Positions 1 to 6,438 of a DNA stretch of 11,408 bases are shown piece by piece. Each line of letters starts with the position of its first letter. The first letter of the stretch is position 1. The stretch is from assembly GCA_946887065.1 (NCBI GenBank), contig CAMPKL010000055.1:1-11408 (forward strand), given 5' to 3'. The position numbers were made by a program, and so were the translations under genes. The stretch comes from an uncultured Bryobacterales bacterium (GTDB lineage Bacteria; Acidobacteriota; Terriglobia; Bryobacterales; UBA6623). The notes below the pieces were generated by a model. That model did not search any database. It had not been told where the DNA came from and saw nothing but the letters and a program-made list of their open reading frames with translations.

Positions 1-1
1 C

Positions 2-376
2 CGGGGGGCGACGCTGGGCGGCGATGAGCCAGGCGCCTTCTATGAGGCCAATGTCGATGTGGTGTATGTGAGCCGCTTCAACGACGACGTGTTGGCCTAT
101 TCGCAATTCCGCCCCGGCTACCGCCTGCCCAATCGCGGATTGCTGCGCTCACAGGTTTACTGGAATTGGAACATCACCTCCGACACCAGCCGCGAATACT
201 GGGGCAACTACGTCGAGACCGGGCCGGGCATCAAACTGCGCGTGCCTGCCGTCGCGCCGCCGATGGATTTCTCGGTCGACTTCGTGCGCGGCGTGCACTT
301 GTCGAACCGCGGCAACGAGCGCGGCCCCAACTATTTCGATCTGCGCATCGGCGTCTGGTATTCGTTCACACGCTGA
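2..376 (+). CDS. C-terminal part of a probable outer-membrane beta-barrel protein (5' end outside window)
   Basis: The reading frame is open from base 2 to the TGA at 374-376, giving 124 residues with the start off the left edge. The sequence alternates polar and aromatic or hydrophobic residues in short strands rich in Tyr, Trp and Asn-Arg turns (for example VYVSRFNDDVLAYSQFRPGY, then QVYWNWNIT, then FDLRIGVWYSF). This is typical of the last strands of a Gram-negative outer-membrane barrel. It ends WYSFTR, so the aromatic residue is third from the end and not terminal as in many porins. It recalls the C-terminal barrels of TPR-containing exporters (NfrA, PgaA, BcsC, PelB types), but the part that would carry TPRs is outside the window. 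It shares one base with the following secreted hydrolase-like gene, so the two products are probably made together. The barrel call is moderately sure; a polysaccharide-export role is inferred from context. Confidence 0.6.
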   Translation, partial: RGATLGGDEPGAFYEANVDVVYVSRFNDDVLAYSQFRPGYRLPNRGLLRSQVYWNWNITSDTSREYWGNYVETGPGIKLRVPAVAPPMDFSVDFVRGVHLSNRGNERGPNYFDLRIGVWYSFTR

Positions 377-2265
377 TGTGCCGCGTGGGCGCACTGTTGG
401 CGCTGTGGTGCGTTTCGCTTGGGGCGCAGCCAAGTTACCGGGTGCAAGTGGCCGAGCCGGAGGTTTGGCGCGGCTTGCTGTCAGCGGTGGGCATCGATCC
501 GACGACCGAACCGGCGCCGTTCCGCATCGTCGTCGGCGGCGATCAGGAACTCGGTATTGTTCCGACCGGCGAGAAAGTCAGAGTGGCTTCGGTCGTCGAT
601 GCGCGCGACCCCGGGCTCGAAATCTTCTGGCAAGAGCCGGTCGATGTTCCGGTCTATGCGCTGCCCGCTGCGGCAAGAGTGTTTGCCCGCGAACGCCATG
701 GCGGCGCGCCGGTGCTTGCGGGCCTGGGAGATACCCTGTGGCTAGCCGTCGGGCCGGCCGAGCGAGGCTACGAACGCTTTCCCTATCTGCTGCACGCGCT
801 GGCCGATCTGGGCCTGGAGCCGCCTTTTCGCGGCGACCGGCTGTGGGCCTTTTTTGACTCTTCGTACCGGCTGCGCGCCGACCCCGGCTATCTCGCCCGA
901 CAGTGGCGCAACGCCGGAATCAGCGGCCTGCACATCGCCGCCTGGCACTATCACGACCCTGACCCGGCGAAGGCTGCGTATCTCGACAAGCTCATCGCCG
1001 CGTGCCGCCGCGAAGGCATTCTGGCCTATGCCTGGCTGGAGCTGCCGCATGTCAGCGAAGGCTTTTGGCAGGACCATCCTGAATGCCGCGAGAAGACCGC
1101 CACCCTGCAAGACGCCAAGCTCGACTGGCGCAAGTTGGTCGACCTCACCGCTCCAGCCTGTGCGGCAGCGGTCGAGAAAGGCGTGGAGCGGCTGTTGACA
1201 TCTTTCGACTGGGACGGCGTCAACCTGGGCGAGCTTTATTTTGAATCCCTGCACGGTCCCGACAACCCGGCGCGATTTACTCCCATGAACGACACGGTGC
1301 GAGCGGAGGCTAGTCCCTTGGTCGGCTTCGACCCGCTTGAGCTTTTCGACGCCGGAGGTCCGCGCCATTGGTCCAAGCAGCCCGCGGCTTGGCGCGCCTT
1401 CGTCGACTATCGAGCCGGCCTGGCGCTGCGCCTGCAGCAACATTGGCTAGGAATCATCCGCGCGACGCTGCCCGAAGCCGACGTCGTCGTCACTCAGATC
1501 GACGACCAATTCGAGCCTCGCATGCGAGAACTGCTGGGCGCAGACGCCGCCAGGCTGCTCGAACTGGCCGACCCCTTCACCCTGCTCATCGAGGACCCGG
1601 CGCCCCTGTGGTCGCTCGGTCCCGAGCGTTACCCCGAGATCGCCCGCCGCTACCAACCGCTCACCGACTCGCCCCAACGGCTGGCGATCGACATCAACAT
1701 CGTCGAGCGCTACCAGCAGACTTACCCGACGCGCAAACAAACGGGCGGCGAGTTGTTGCAGCTTGTCGATCGGTCCTCGCGCTCCTTCGCGCGTGTCTCA
1801 CTCGCCTTCGAGAACTCTATTTCCCCTGTCGATCTCGCGTTGCTGCCGCACGCGTCCGCTGGAGCCAAGTTGCACGAAGCGTCGCCGGAGAAGCTCATCG
1901 CGGAAGCGCAGCAGCCATTCGGCGTCCATTGGAGCGGCTTTGCTCAAGTCGACGGCGCGGTGTGGCCCGTGGCCGACGCGAATACCGTCTGGCTGCCGGC
2001 CGGCCGCCACAAGATTGAACCTGCCGCCGTCCCTCCGCCCGGCCGCATCGTGCGCTTCACGGGCGATTTACTGGACGCTCAAGTCGTCCATGAGGCCGTC
2101 AACCTCAGCTACAAATCCGCCGCGCGCGCGATCGCATTGCTCGATCGCCGCCCCCGCCAAGTAGCCGTCGACGGCGCCGTCATTGAGCCCGATCTGGTCG
2201 CCGGAAAGCGCCATTGGTCGCTGCGCCTGCCCCGCGGCAGCCACACAGTTACGCTGTCGTTCTAG
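376..2265 (+). CDS. Secreted glycoside-hydrolase-like TIM-barrel protein, possibly for exopolysaccharide processing
   Basis: I chose the ATG at 376 because it overlaps the upstream stop by one base (TGATG) and opens a signal peptide: a hydrophobic stretch over residues 4-16 ending SLGA-Q. The open frame extends upstream to 166, but that stretch only shadows the barrel gene. The product is 629 aa. Residues 20-150 form an alpha/beta N-terminal domain. Residues about 154-480 read as a TIM barrel with strand-like segments LWAFFDSSY, GLHIAAWHYHD, ILAYAWLEL, WDGVNLGELYFE, VVVTQIDD and LAIDINIV. Residues about 510-629 look like a beta-sandwich. WDGVNLGELYFE (279-290) sits where GHL10/YngK and PgaB C-terminal domains carry WDG/IDG followed by acidic residues, so D280 and E286 are candidate catalytic residues. 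By analogy with PgaB and PelA it may cut or modify a polymer exported through the neighbouring barrel. The hydrolase-like fold is fairly sure; substrate and activity are unknown. Confidence 0.6.
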   Translation: MCRVGALLALWCVSLGAQPSYRVQVAEPEVWRGLLSAVGIDPTTEPAPFRIVVGGDQELGIVPTGEKVRVASVVDARDPGLEIFWQEPVDVPVYALPAAARVFARERHGGAPVLAGLGDTLWLAVGPAERGYERFPYLLHALADLGLEPPFRGDRLWAFFDSSYRLRADPGYLARQWRNAGISGLHIAAWHYHDPDPAKAAYLDKLIAACRREGILAYAWLELPHVSEGFWQDHPECREKTATLQDAKLDWRKLVDLTAPACAAAVEKGVERLLTSFDWDGVNLGELYFESLHGPDNPARFTPMNDTVRAEASPLVGFDPLELFDAGGPRHWSKQPAAWRAFVDYRAGLALRLQQHWLGIIRATLPEADVVVTQIDDQFEPRMRELLGADAARLLELADPFTLLIEDPAPLWSLGPERYPEIARRYQPLTDSPQRLAIDINIVERYQQTYPTRKQTGGELLQLVDRSSRSFARVSLAFENSISPVDLALLPHASAGAKLHEASPEKLIAEAQQPFGVHWSGFAQVDGAVWPVADANTVWLPAGRHKIEPAAVPPPGRIVRFTGDLLDAQVVHEAVNLSYKSAARAIALLDRRPRQVAVDGAVIEPDLVAGKRHWSLRLPRGSHTVTLSF

Positions 2266-2290
2266 CCGCTTTGTTACGATACCTTCACAG

Positions 2291-2698
2291 ATGGCGGGTG
2301 AAGTCCAGGCAGCATCTTCGACGGGGACGCCAGAAATTCCGAACCGCCTGTTCTTCCGCATCGGCGACGTTGCTGAGTTGGCAGGCTTGGAAGCTTACGT
2401 CCTGCGTTACTGGGAAACCGAGTTCTCCGTCCTCAAGCCGAAGAAGTCCTCTAACGGTCAGCGCCAATACCGGCGGAAAGACGTCGAGATCGTTCTTGAG
2501 ATCAAGCGGCTGCTGTACGACGAGGGCTATACCATCGCCGGCGCCCGCAAGGCGCTCAAAGACAAGGCGCGGGGGAAGAAGGCGCGCACCGTCGAGCCGA
2601 AGCGCGCGGCGCAGGGCGCGCTCTTCGCCGATCCCAGCGACGAGACGATCGACATGATCAAGAAGGAACTCACCGAAATTCTCGCCCTGCTTCGCTAG
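2291..2698 (+). CDS. MerR-family transcriptional regulator
   Basis: This 135-aa protein has an N-terminal MerR winged helix-turn-helix: FFRIGDVAELAGLEAYVLRY at residues 21-40, then a wing with NGQRQYRRKDVE at about 55-66 and LLYDEGYTIAGARKAL at 74-89. The rest is a short basic segment and a helical tail (about 118-135) that could dimerise. There is no cysteine-rich or drug-binding effector domain, so the ligand, if any, cannot be read. The ATG at 2291 is chosen because the conserved domain begins just after it and the longer frame runs into the preceding gene. No Shine-Dalgarno site precedes it, and a TACGAT box at 2275-2280 would give an almost leaderless transcript. The gene ends 9 bp before surE, so the two are probably co-transcribed. 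From memory, a similar MerR gene sits next to surE in several deltaproteobacteria. Confidence 0.88.
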   Translation: MAGEVQAASSTGTPEIPNRLFFRIGDVAELAGLEAYVLRYWETEFSVLKPKKSSNGQRQYRRKDVEIVLEIKRLLYDEGYTIAGARKALKDKARGKKARTVEPKRAAQGALFADPSDETIDMIKKELTEILALLR

Positions 2699-2707
2699 GC
2701 CGCCCGC

Positions 2708-3442
2708 ATGCCGCGTATTCTTATCACCAACGACGACGGGATCACTGCGCCCGGCATCCTCGCCCTCGAAGCCTCGCTGGCGCGCATCGCGGACATCTAC
2801 ACCGTGGCGCCCTTTCACGAGCAAAGCGCCGCCAGCCGGCGGATCACTCTGCGCAAGCCGTTCCGTTATGAGATGCGCGGAACGAACCGCTACGCCGTCG
2901 ACGGCACGCCCGCCGATTGCGCCATGATGGCCCTGACTTTGATCCTCGACTTTCGCCCCGATCTGGTCGTCTCGGGCATCAATAACGGTCCGAACTTGGG
3001 TGAAAACGTCTATTACTCGGGCACGGTGGCCGGAGCAGCCGAAGGCGCCAAATACGGCATTCCGGCCATCGCCATGTCGGTCAACCAGCGGGTGGAAATC
3101 GACTATGGCCCGGCAGCGGATTTCGCCATGAAGATCGCCCAGCAAACGCTCAAGCACGGGCTACCCGCCGGCGTCGCGCTCAACGTCAACGTGCCGTATC
3201 CCTCTTATCACGGCGTAGCCGTCACGCATCAAAGCGGACGCCTCTCGCGCACGCTAATGATCGAAACGCAGGATCCTTACGGCCGCCCCTACTACTGGAT
3301 GCACGAAGAGATCCCGCTGCACGACGCCGAACCCGGCAGCGACTACGCCGCCGTCCGCGACGGCAAAGTGTCTATTACGCCGCTGCGCTTCGACCATACG
3401 GCCCACGACCTCATCGACTCGCTTCGCGCCTTCGAGGAGTGA
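2708..3442 (+). CDS. surE: 5'/3'-nucleotidase SurE
   Basis: SurE hydrolyses nucleoside monophosphates and short polyphosphate in a divalent-metal-dependent reaction, and is linked to stationary-phase survival and nucleotide salvage. The 244-aa length is normal for the family. The N-terminal Rossmann-like fold opens with ILITNDDG, giving the metal ligands D9 and D10. S40 in HEQSAAS and N92 in SGINNGPNLG complete the usual metal site. The strongly conserved YSGTVAGAAEG follows at about 103-113. The C-terminal part (LNVNVP near 158-163, and the segment rich in Tyr and His near 190-205) matches the dimer arm region of known SurE proteins. The ATG at 2708 has no clear Shine-Dalgarno site and lies 9 bp after the MerR stop, which suggests translation following from the upstream gene. 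No pcm or nlpD partner lies downstream; a PadR-regulated unit begins there instead. Confidence 0.96.
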   Translation: MPRILITNDDGITAPGILALEASLARIADIYTVAPFHEQSAASRRITLRKPFRYEMRGTNRYAVDGTPADCAMMALTLILDFRPDLVVSGINNGPNLGENVYYSGTVAGAAEGAKYGIPAIAMSVNQRVEIDYGPAADFAMKIAQQTLKHGLPAGVALNVNVPYPSYHGVAVTHQSGRLSRTLMIETQDPYGRPYYWMHEEIPLHDAEPGSDYAAVRDGKVSITPLRFDHTAHDLIDSLRAFEE

Positions 3443-3450
3443 GCGGCCAA

Positions 3451-3493
3451 TAGTAGTAGACACTCTACCATTAGGATGGTAGATTACCTACTA
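3451..3493. promoter_or_regulatory. 40-bp interrupted palindrome, probable PadR operator over the padR promoter
   Basis: Bases 3454-3493 are symmetric about 3473.5: TAGTAG, 5 bases, CTACCAT, the centre TAGG, ATGGTAG, 5 bases, CTACTA. The inner arms, TCTACCAT at 3464-3471 and ATGGTAGA at 3476-3483, pair perfectly. The same bases can be read as two GTAG-N5-CTAC dyads (3456-3468 and 3479-3491) whose centres are 23 bp apart, as expected for two dimers. A promoter-like pair lies inside: TAGACA (3457-3462) and TAGATT (3480-3485) with a 17-bp spacer. A bound protein would therefore cover both boxes. The position just before padR (ATG at 3499) makes PadR autorepression the natural reading. The symmetry is seen directly; the binding protein is inferred. 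Confidence 0.72.
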
Positions 3494-3498
3494 TCGAT

Positions 3499-3831
3499 AT
3501 GGCTTCTCTCGTACAAGGGACTCTCGACATGCTTGTCCTGCGCACCCTCCTGTTCGGCCCTGCGCACGGCCATGGCATAGCCAAGCACATCCAACGAACC
3601 TCGGAAGACGTCCTGCAAGTGGAACACGGCTCCCTTTACCCGGCGCTCCACCGCCTGGAACGCCAGGGCTGGATTGCATCCAAGTGGGAGATGGCCAAAG
3701 ACCGCAACCGCGAATTAAAGTTCTACCGGCTCACCGCTGCCGGCAGAAAGCAGCTCGCCGCTGAAGAATCCAAGTGGCAGCAAGTTACCCGCGCCATCGG
3801 CCTGGTCATGGCCCCTCCCAAGGAGAGCTAA
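3499..3831 (+). CDS. PadR-family transcriptional regulator (acidobacterial type)
   Basis: This 110-aa protein is a compact PadR winged-helix repressor of the form that accompanies ADOP permeases. Residues 6-16 (QGTLDMLVLRT) form the first helix, followed by GPAHGHGIAKHI at 20-31. The recognition region is EHGSLYPALHRLERQGWI at 42-59, carrying the family signature LYPALHRLE. The wing and return strand include ELKFYRLTAAGRKQL at 72-86. The final helix (about 87-104) should dimerise; there is no extended C-terminal effector domain. The ATG at 3499 follows the promoter-like pair by so few bases that the leader would be about 7 nt, and no Shine-Dalgarno site is seen. It likely represses itself and the permease gene 4 bp downstream through the palindrome at 3454-3493. 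The inducing signal cannot be read from sequence. Confidence 0.93.
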   Translation: MASLVQGTLDMLVLRTLLFGPAHGHGIAKHIQRTSEDVLQVEHGSLYPALHRLERQGWIASKWEMAKDRNRELKFYRLTAAGRKQLAAEESKWQQVTRAIGLVMAPPKES

Positions 3832-3835
3832 CATC

Positions 3836-6436
3836 ATGCGCTGGCGTCGCCGCAACGAAGATCTCGATCGCGAACTCGAAGCCCATCTTGAACTCGAAGC
3901 CGAAGAGCAAGCTGCAGACGGACTCACGCCCGATGAAGCTCGCCGCACCGCACGGCGCGCCTTCGGCAACGTAACGTCCGTGAAAGAAGAGACCCGCGAG
4001 ACCTGGGGTTGGCCGCAACGCCTAGATGCCGTCGCTCGCGACACGCGCTTCGCCCTACGAACGTTTCGCCGCGGGACGAGCGCCTACGTGTTTGCCATCG
4101 GGGTGCTTGCCGTCGGCATCGGTGTGACCACGGCGCTGTTCTCGTTGGTCCAAGCTGTGCTGTTGCAGCCGCTGCCTTTTCCCGACCAAGATGCTCTCCG
4201 CGTTATTTGGAAAGCCCTGCCGGGGAGTCCGCATGTGGTGGAGTTGGCCTACGCCGAGTTGGAGGACTTGACCGAGGGCATCGACGTCTTTGAATCGGTG
4301 GCCGTCCTGCCGACCACGGCATACGCGAATGGCAGGGTGGTCCAGGCGCCGGGGCTAGAGCCCGTGGACGTCGATACGGCGCCCGTCTCGCCCGATTTCT
4401 TCCGAACGCTTGGCGTCAAACCGATGCTGGGTCAAGATTTCCCTGCTTCCGGCGACGACGAGGGTCGAGGTCCTTCAGTCATGCTCAGCCACGACTTGTG
4501 GCGCGGGTATTTCGGAGCCGATCGCTCGGTCATCGGCCGGCAGATCAGCATCGACGGGCGCGGTCACGAAGTGATCGGTGTCATGGGGCCTGGTATAGAT
4601 TTCCCCCGCAGGGCGAAGCTCTGGCTGCTGCTTTCCAATTCCGCAGGTAGAGGAGGGCAGTGGCTGCAGGCCATTGCTCGGGTCGCTCCGGGCAACTCGG
4701 ACGAACAGGTAAGCGCCCAGTTACGCGGCCTCTTCCAACGACAGACCGAGGAGTATCCGCAGTTCTATCCCCCGACGCAAGAGCCTGTCATCGAGCGGCT
4801 AACCGACTATTGGACCGGATCAAGTCGCCTGCAGTTGTGGGTGTCGTTGGGATCCTCGTTTCTCTTGTTGGTCGCAGCTTGCATCACCGCCGGCAATCTT
4901 TTCCTCTCTCGAGCGCTAGCGCGCGGGCAGGAGATCGCAACCCGGACATCGTTGGGGGCCACAGGACGGCAAGTATTGTCTCAGTTCGCCGTGGAGGGAC
5001 TGGCTGCCGGAACTATCGGGGGAGCGCTGGGGCTGGCGATCGCCTGGGCGTTGATTCAATTGCTGATCGCTTGGGCTCCCGCCGAGATCCCGCGGATCGC
5101 GGACGCTGGTATCCGCCGTGAGGTGTTGTACTTCGCGGCCTCCGCATCGCTGTTGACCGCTTTGTGTTGCTCGATCACTCCGACATGGCTGGCTTCACGA
5201 GTCAATGCGGCTACCTTCCTGCGTGAAGGCGGCGGGCGTCTCTCAGGCGGCCGGGGTCGGAGGGCGATCCAAGCCGCGTTCACGGTTGGACAAACCGCAG
5301 TGACGGTAATTCTGCTGGCAGCCTCTCTGTTGACCGCCGCTAGCCTCCACGCAATGCTCACCGAAGACATCGGTTACTCCAATGAGAGCGCAGTCACGAT
5401 GCACCTCCATCCTCGCGGTCCCCAGTTCACGCCGGAGGGCCAGGACGAGTTCTACAGACAATTGCTCGATCGGTTACGCCGTTCACCGATGGTGACGAGT
5501 GCCGGCGCGGTCCTGCTGCGACCACTGGAAGGCCCGATCGGGTGGGAGGCGGGATATCGACTGGATTCGGATACCGTCATTCCGGATGTTGAGGTTCCCT
5601 CGGCAAACTTCCAGGTCGTCACGCCAGGCTATTTCCAGACAGTTGGCACGACGCTGTTGGAGGGGCGCGCCTTCGACGAAAGAGATGACCGAGACGGGCC
5701 CCAGAGCGTCGTCATTAGCCGCAGCCTCGCCGACCGTCTGCGCAAAGCCGGACAAGAACCTTTAGGAAGCCGCATCGCCCTGGAGTACGGGAGGCAGCGT
5801 TGGTGGACCATTGTCGGAATCGTGGCGAACGCACGGTATCGCGGTATCCAGCGTACCTATGACGACCTTTACGTGAACTACCTGCAGGTCCAGGTCTCCG
5901 TGCGATACCCGGTCGTTCGCGGTACGGGAACCGCCGTGGAACTCGCCGAGTTGGTCCGGAGTGAGGCGGCTCGGATCGATCCCACCGTAGCGGTGGGAGA
6001 GATTGCAACCATCGGTCAACTCGTCGAAAGAGACACGGCATTGCAGCGCTTCAATATGGCCCTGTTGTTGGTGTTTGCCCTCGGGGCGATTCTACTGGCG
6101 GGAGCGGGCGTCTATAGCGTCGTGGCGGAGAACCTTGGCGAGCAGCGTCGCGAGATCGCCATCCGCATGGCGCTCGGCTCCGATCGCGGGCGGTTGGTCT
6201 CGAAACTGCTCGCGGCGACCACGTCGTTCGTGCTTGTTGGGACCTTAGCCGGTTTGTGCGGCGTGCTGCTGCTGGGCCGTTCGCTCGCCGATCTGCTCTA
6301 CGCAGTCAACCCCACAGACCCTGTGATCCTCGGCGCCGTCGTTGCCTTCGTGCTATTCGTATCCTTTTTCGCCGCCTTGATCCCCGCGTGGGCCACCACT
6401 GGGCAAGAGCCGCGGACGGTGTTACAAGCGGACTGA
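3836..6436 (+). CDS. ADOP-type duplicated FtsX/MacB permease
   Basis: This 866-aa inner-membrane protein matches the acidobacterial duplicated orphan permease layout. Residues 1-70 are a charged cytoplasmic leader (acidic helix 8-27, then EARRTARRAFGN). A first membrane helix (about 83-110) is followed by a periplasmic MacB-like domain (about 115-330) and a three-helix FtsX unit (about 335-355, 385-415 and 428-452). The plan repeats: helix about 478-505, periplasmic domain about 515-735 and FtsX unit about 738-762, 790-816 and 828-852. Each half carries the same cytoplasmic loop, EIATRTSLGATGRQV at 366-380 and EIAIRMALGSDRGRL at 773-787, which shows the internal duplication. A good Shine-Dalgarno site, AGGAGA at 3821-3826, sets the start, 4 bp after the padR stop. 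MacB-like permeases normally need a cytoplasmic ATPase and none is encoded nearby. Whether it transports or senses something is unknown. Third positions look less GC-rich by eye than in the flanking genes. Confidence 0.93.
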   Translation: MRWRRRNEDLDRELEAHLELEAEEQAADGLTPDEARRTARRAFGNVTSVKEETRETWGWPQRLDAVARDTRFALRTFRRGTSAYVFAIGVLAVGIGVTTALFSLVQAVLLQPLPFPDQDALRVIWKALPGSPHVVELAYAELEDLTEGIDVFESVAVLPTTAYANGRVVQAPGLEPVDVDTAPVSPDFFRTLGVKPMLGQDFPASGDDEGRGPSVMLSHDLWRGYFGADRSVIGRQISIDGRGHEVIGVMGPGIDFPRRAKLWLLLSNSAGRGGQWLQAIARVAPGNSDEQVSAQLRGLFQRQTEEYPQFYPPTQEPVIERLTDYWTGSSRLQLWVSLGSSFLLLVAACITAGNLFLSRALARGQEIATRTSLGATGRQVLSQFAVEGLAAGTIGGALGLAIAWALIQLLIAWAPAEIPRIADAGIRREVLYFAASASLLTALCCSITPTWLASRVNAATFLREGGGRLSGGRGRRAIQAAFTVGQTAVTVILLAASLLTAASLHAMLTEDIGYSNESAVTMHLHPRGPQFTPEGQDEFYRQLLDRLRRSPMVTSAGAVLLRPLEGPIGWEAGYRLDSDTVIPDVEVPSANFQVVTPGYFQTVGTTLLEGRAFDERDDRDGPQSVVISRSLADRLRKAGQEPLGSRIALEYGRQRWWTIVGIVANARYRGIQRTYDDLYVNYLQVQVSVRYPVVRGTGTAVELAELVRSEAARIDPTVAVGEIATIGQLVERDTALQRFNMALLLVFALGAILLAGAGVYSVVAENLGEQRREIAIRMALGSDRGRLVSKLLAATTSFVLVGTLAGLCGVLLLGRSLADLLYAVNPTDPVILGAVVAFVLFVSFFAALIPAWATTGQEPRTVLQAD

Positions 6437-6438
6437 CG

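Noticed and set aside
166..375. Upstream extension of the hydrolase-like frame from an ATG at 166
   Set aside because: It overlaps the barrel gene in another frame, gives an Arg/His-rich sequence and would bury the signal peptide that starts at 376.
742..1443. Minus-strand frame of 233 aa and plus-strand frame 1368-2018 inside the hydrolase gene
   Set aside because: Both are compositional shadows of the 376-2265 frame in GC-rich DNA.
2285..3157. Minus-strand frame of 290 aa across merR and surE
   Set aside because: It is antisense to two confidently identified genes, and its translation shows no recognisable motif.
3464..3483. Hairpin TCTACCAT-TAGG-ATGGTAGA as a terminator for surE
   Set aside because: No T-run follows, the arms are A/T-containing, and the symmetry extends to a 40-bp element overlapping promoter boxes, which fits an operator better.
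3451..3493. Palindrome as an insertion-sequence end or attachment site
   Set aside because: There is no transposase or integrase and no second copy or target duplication in the window.
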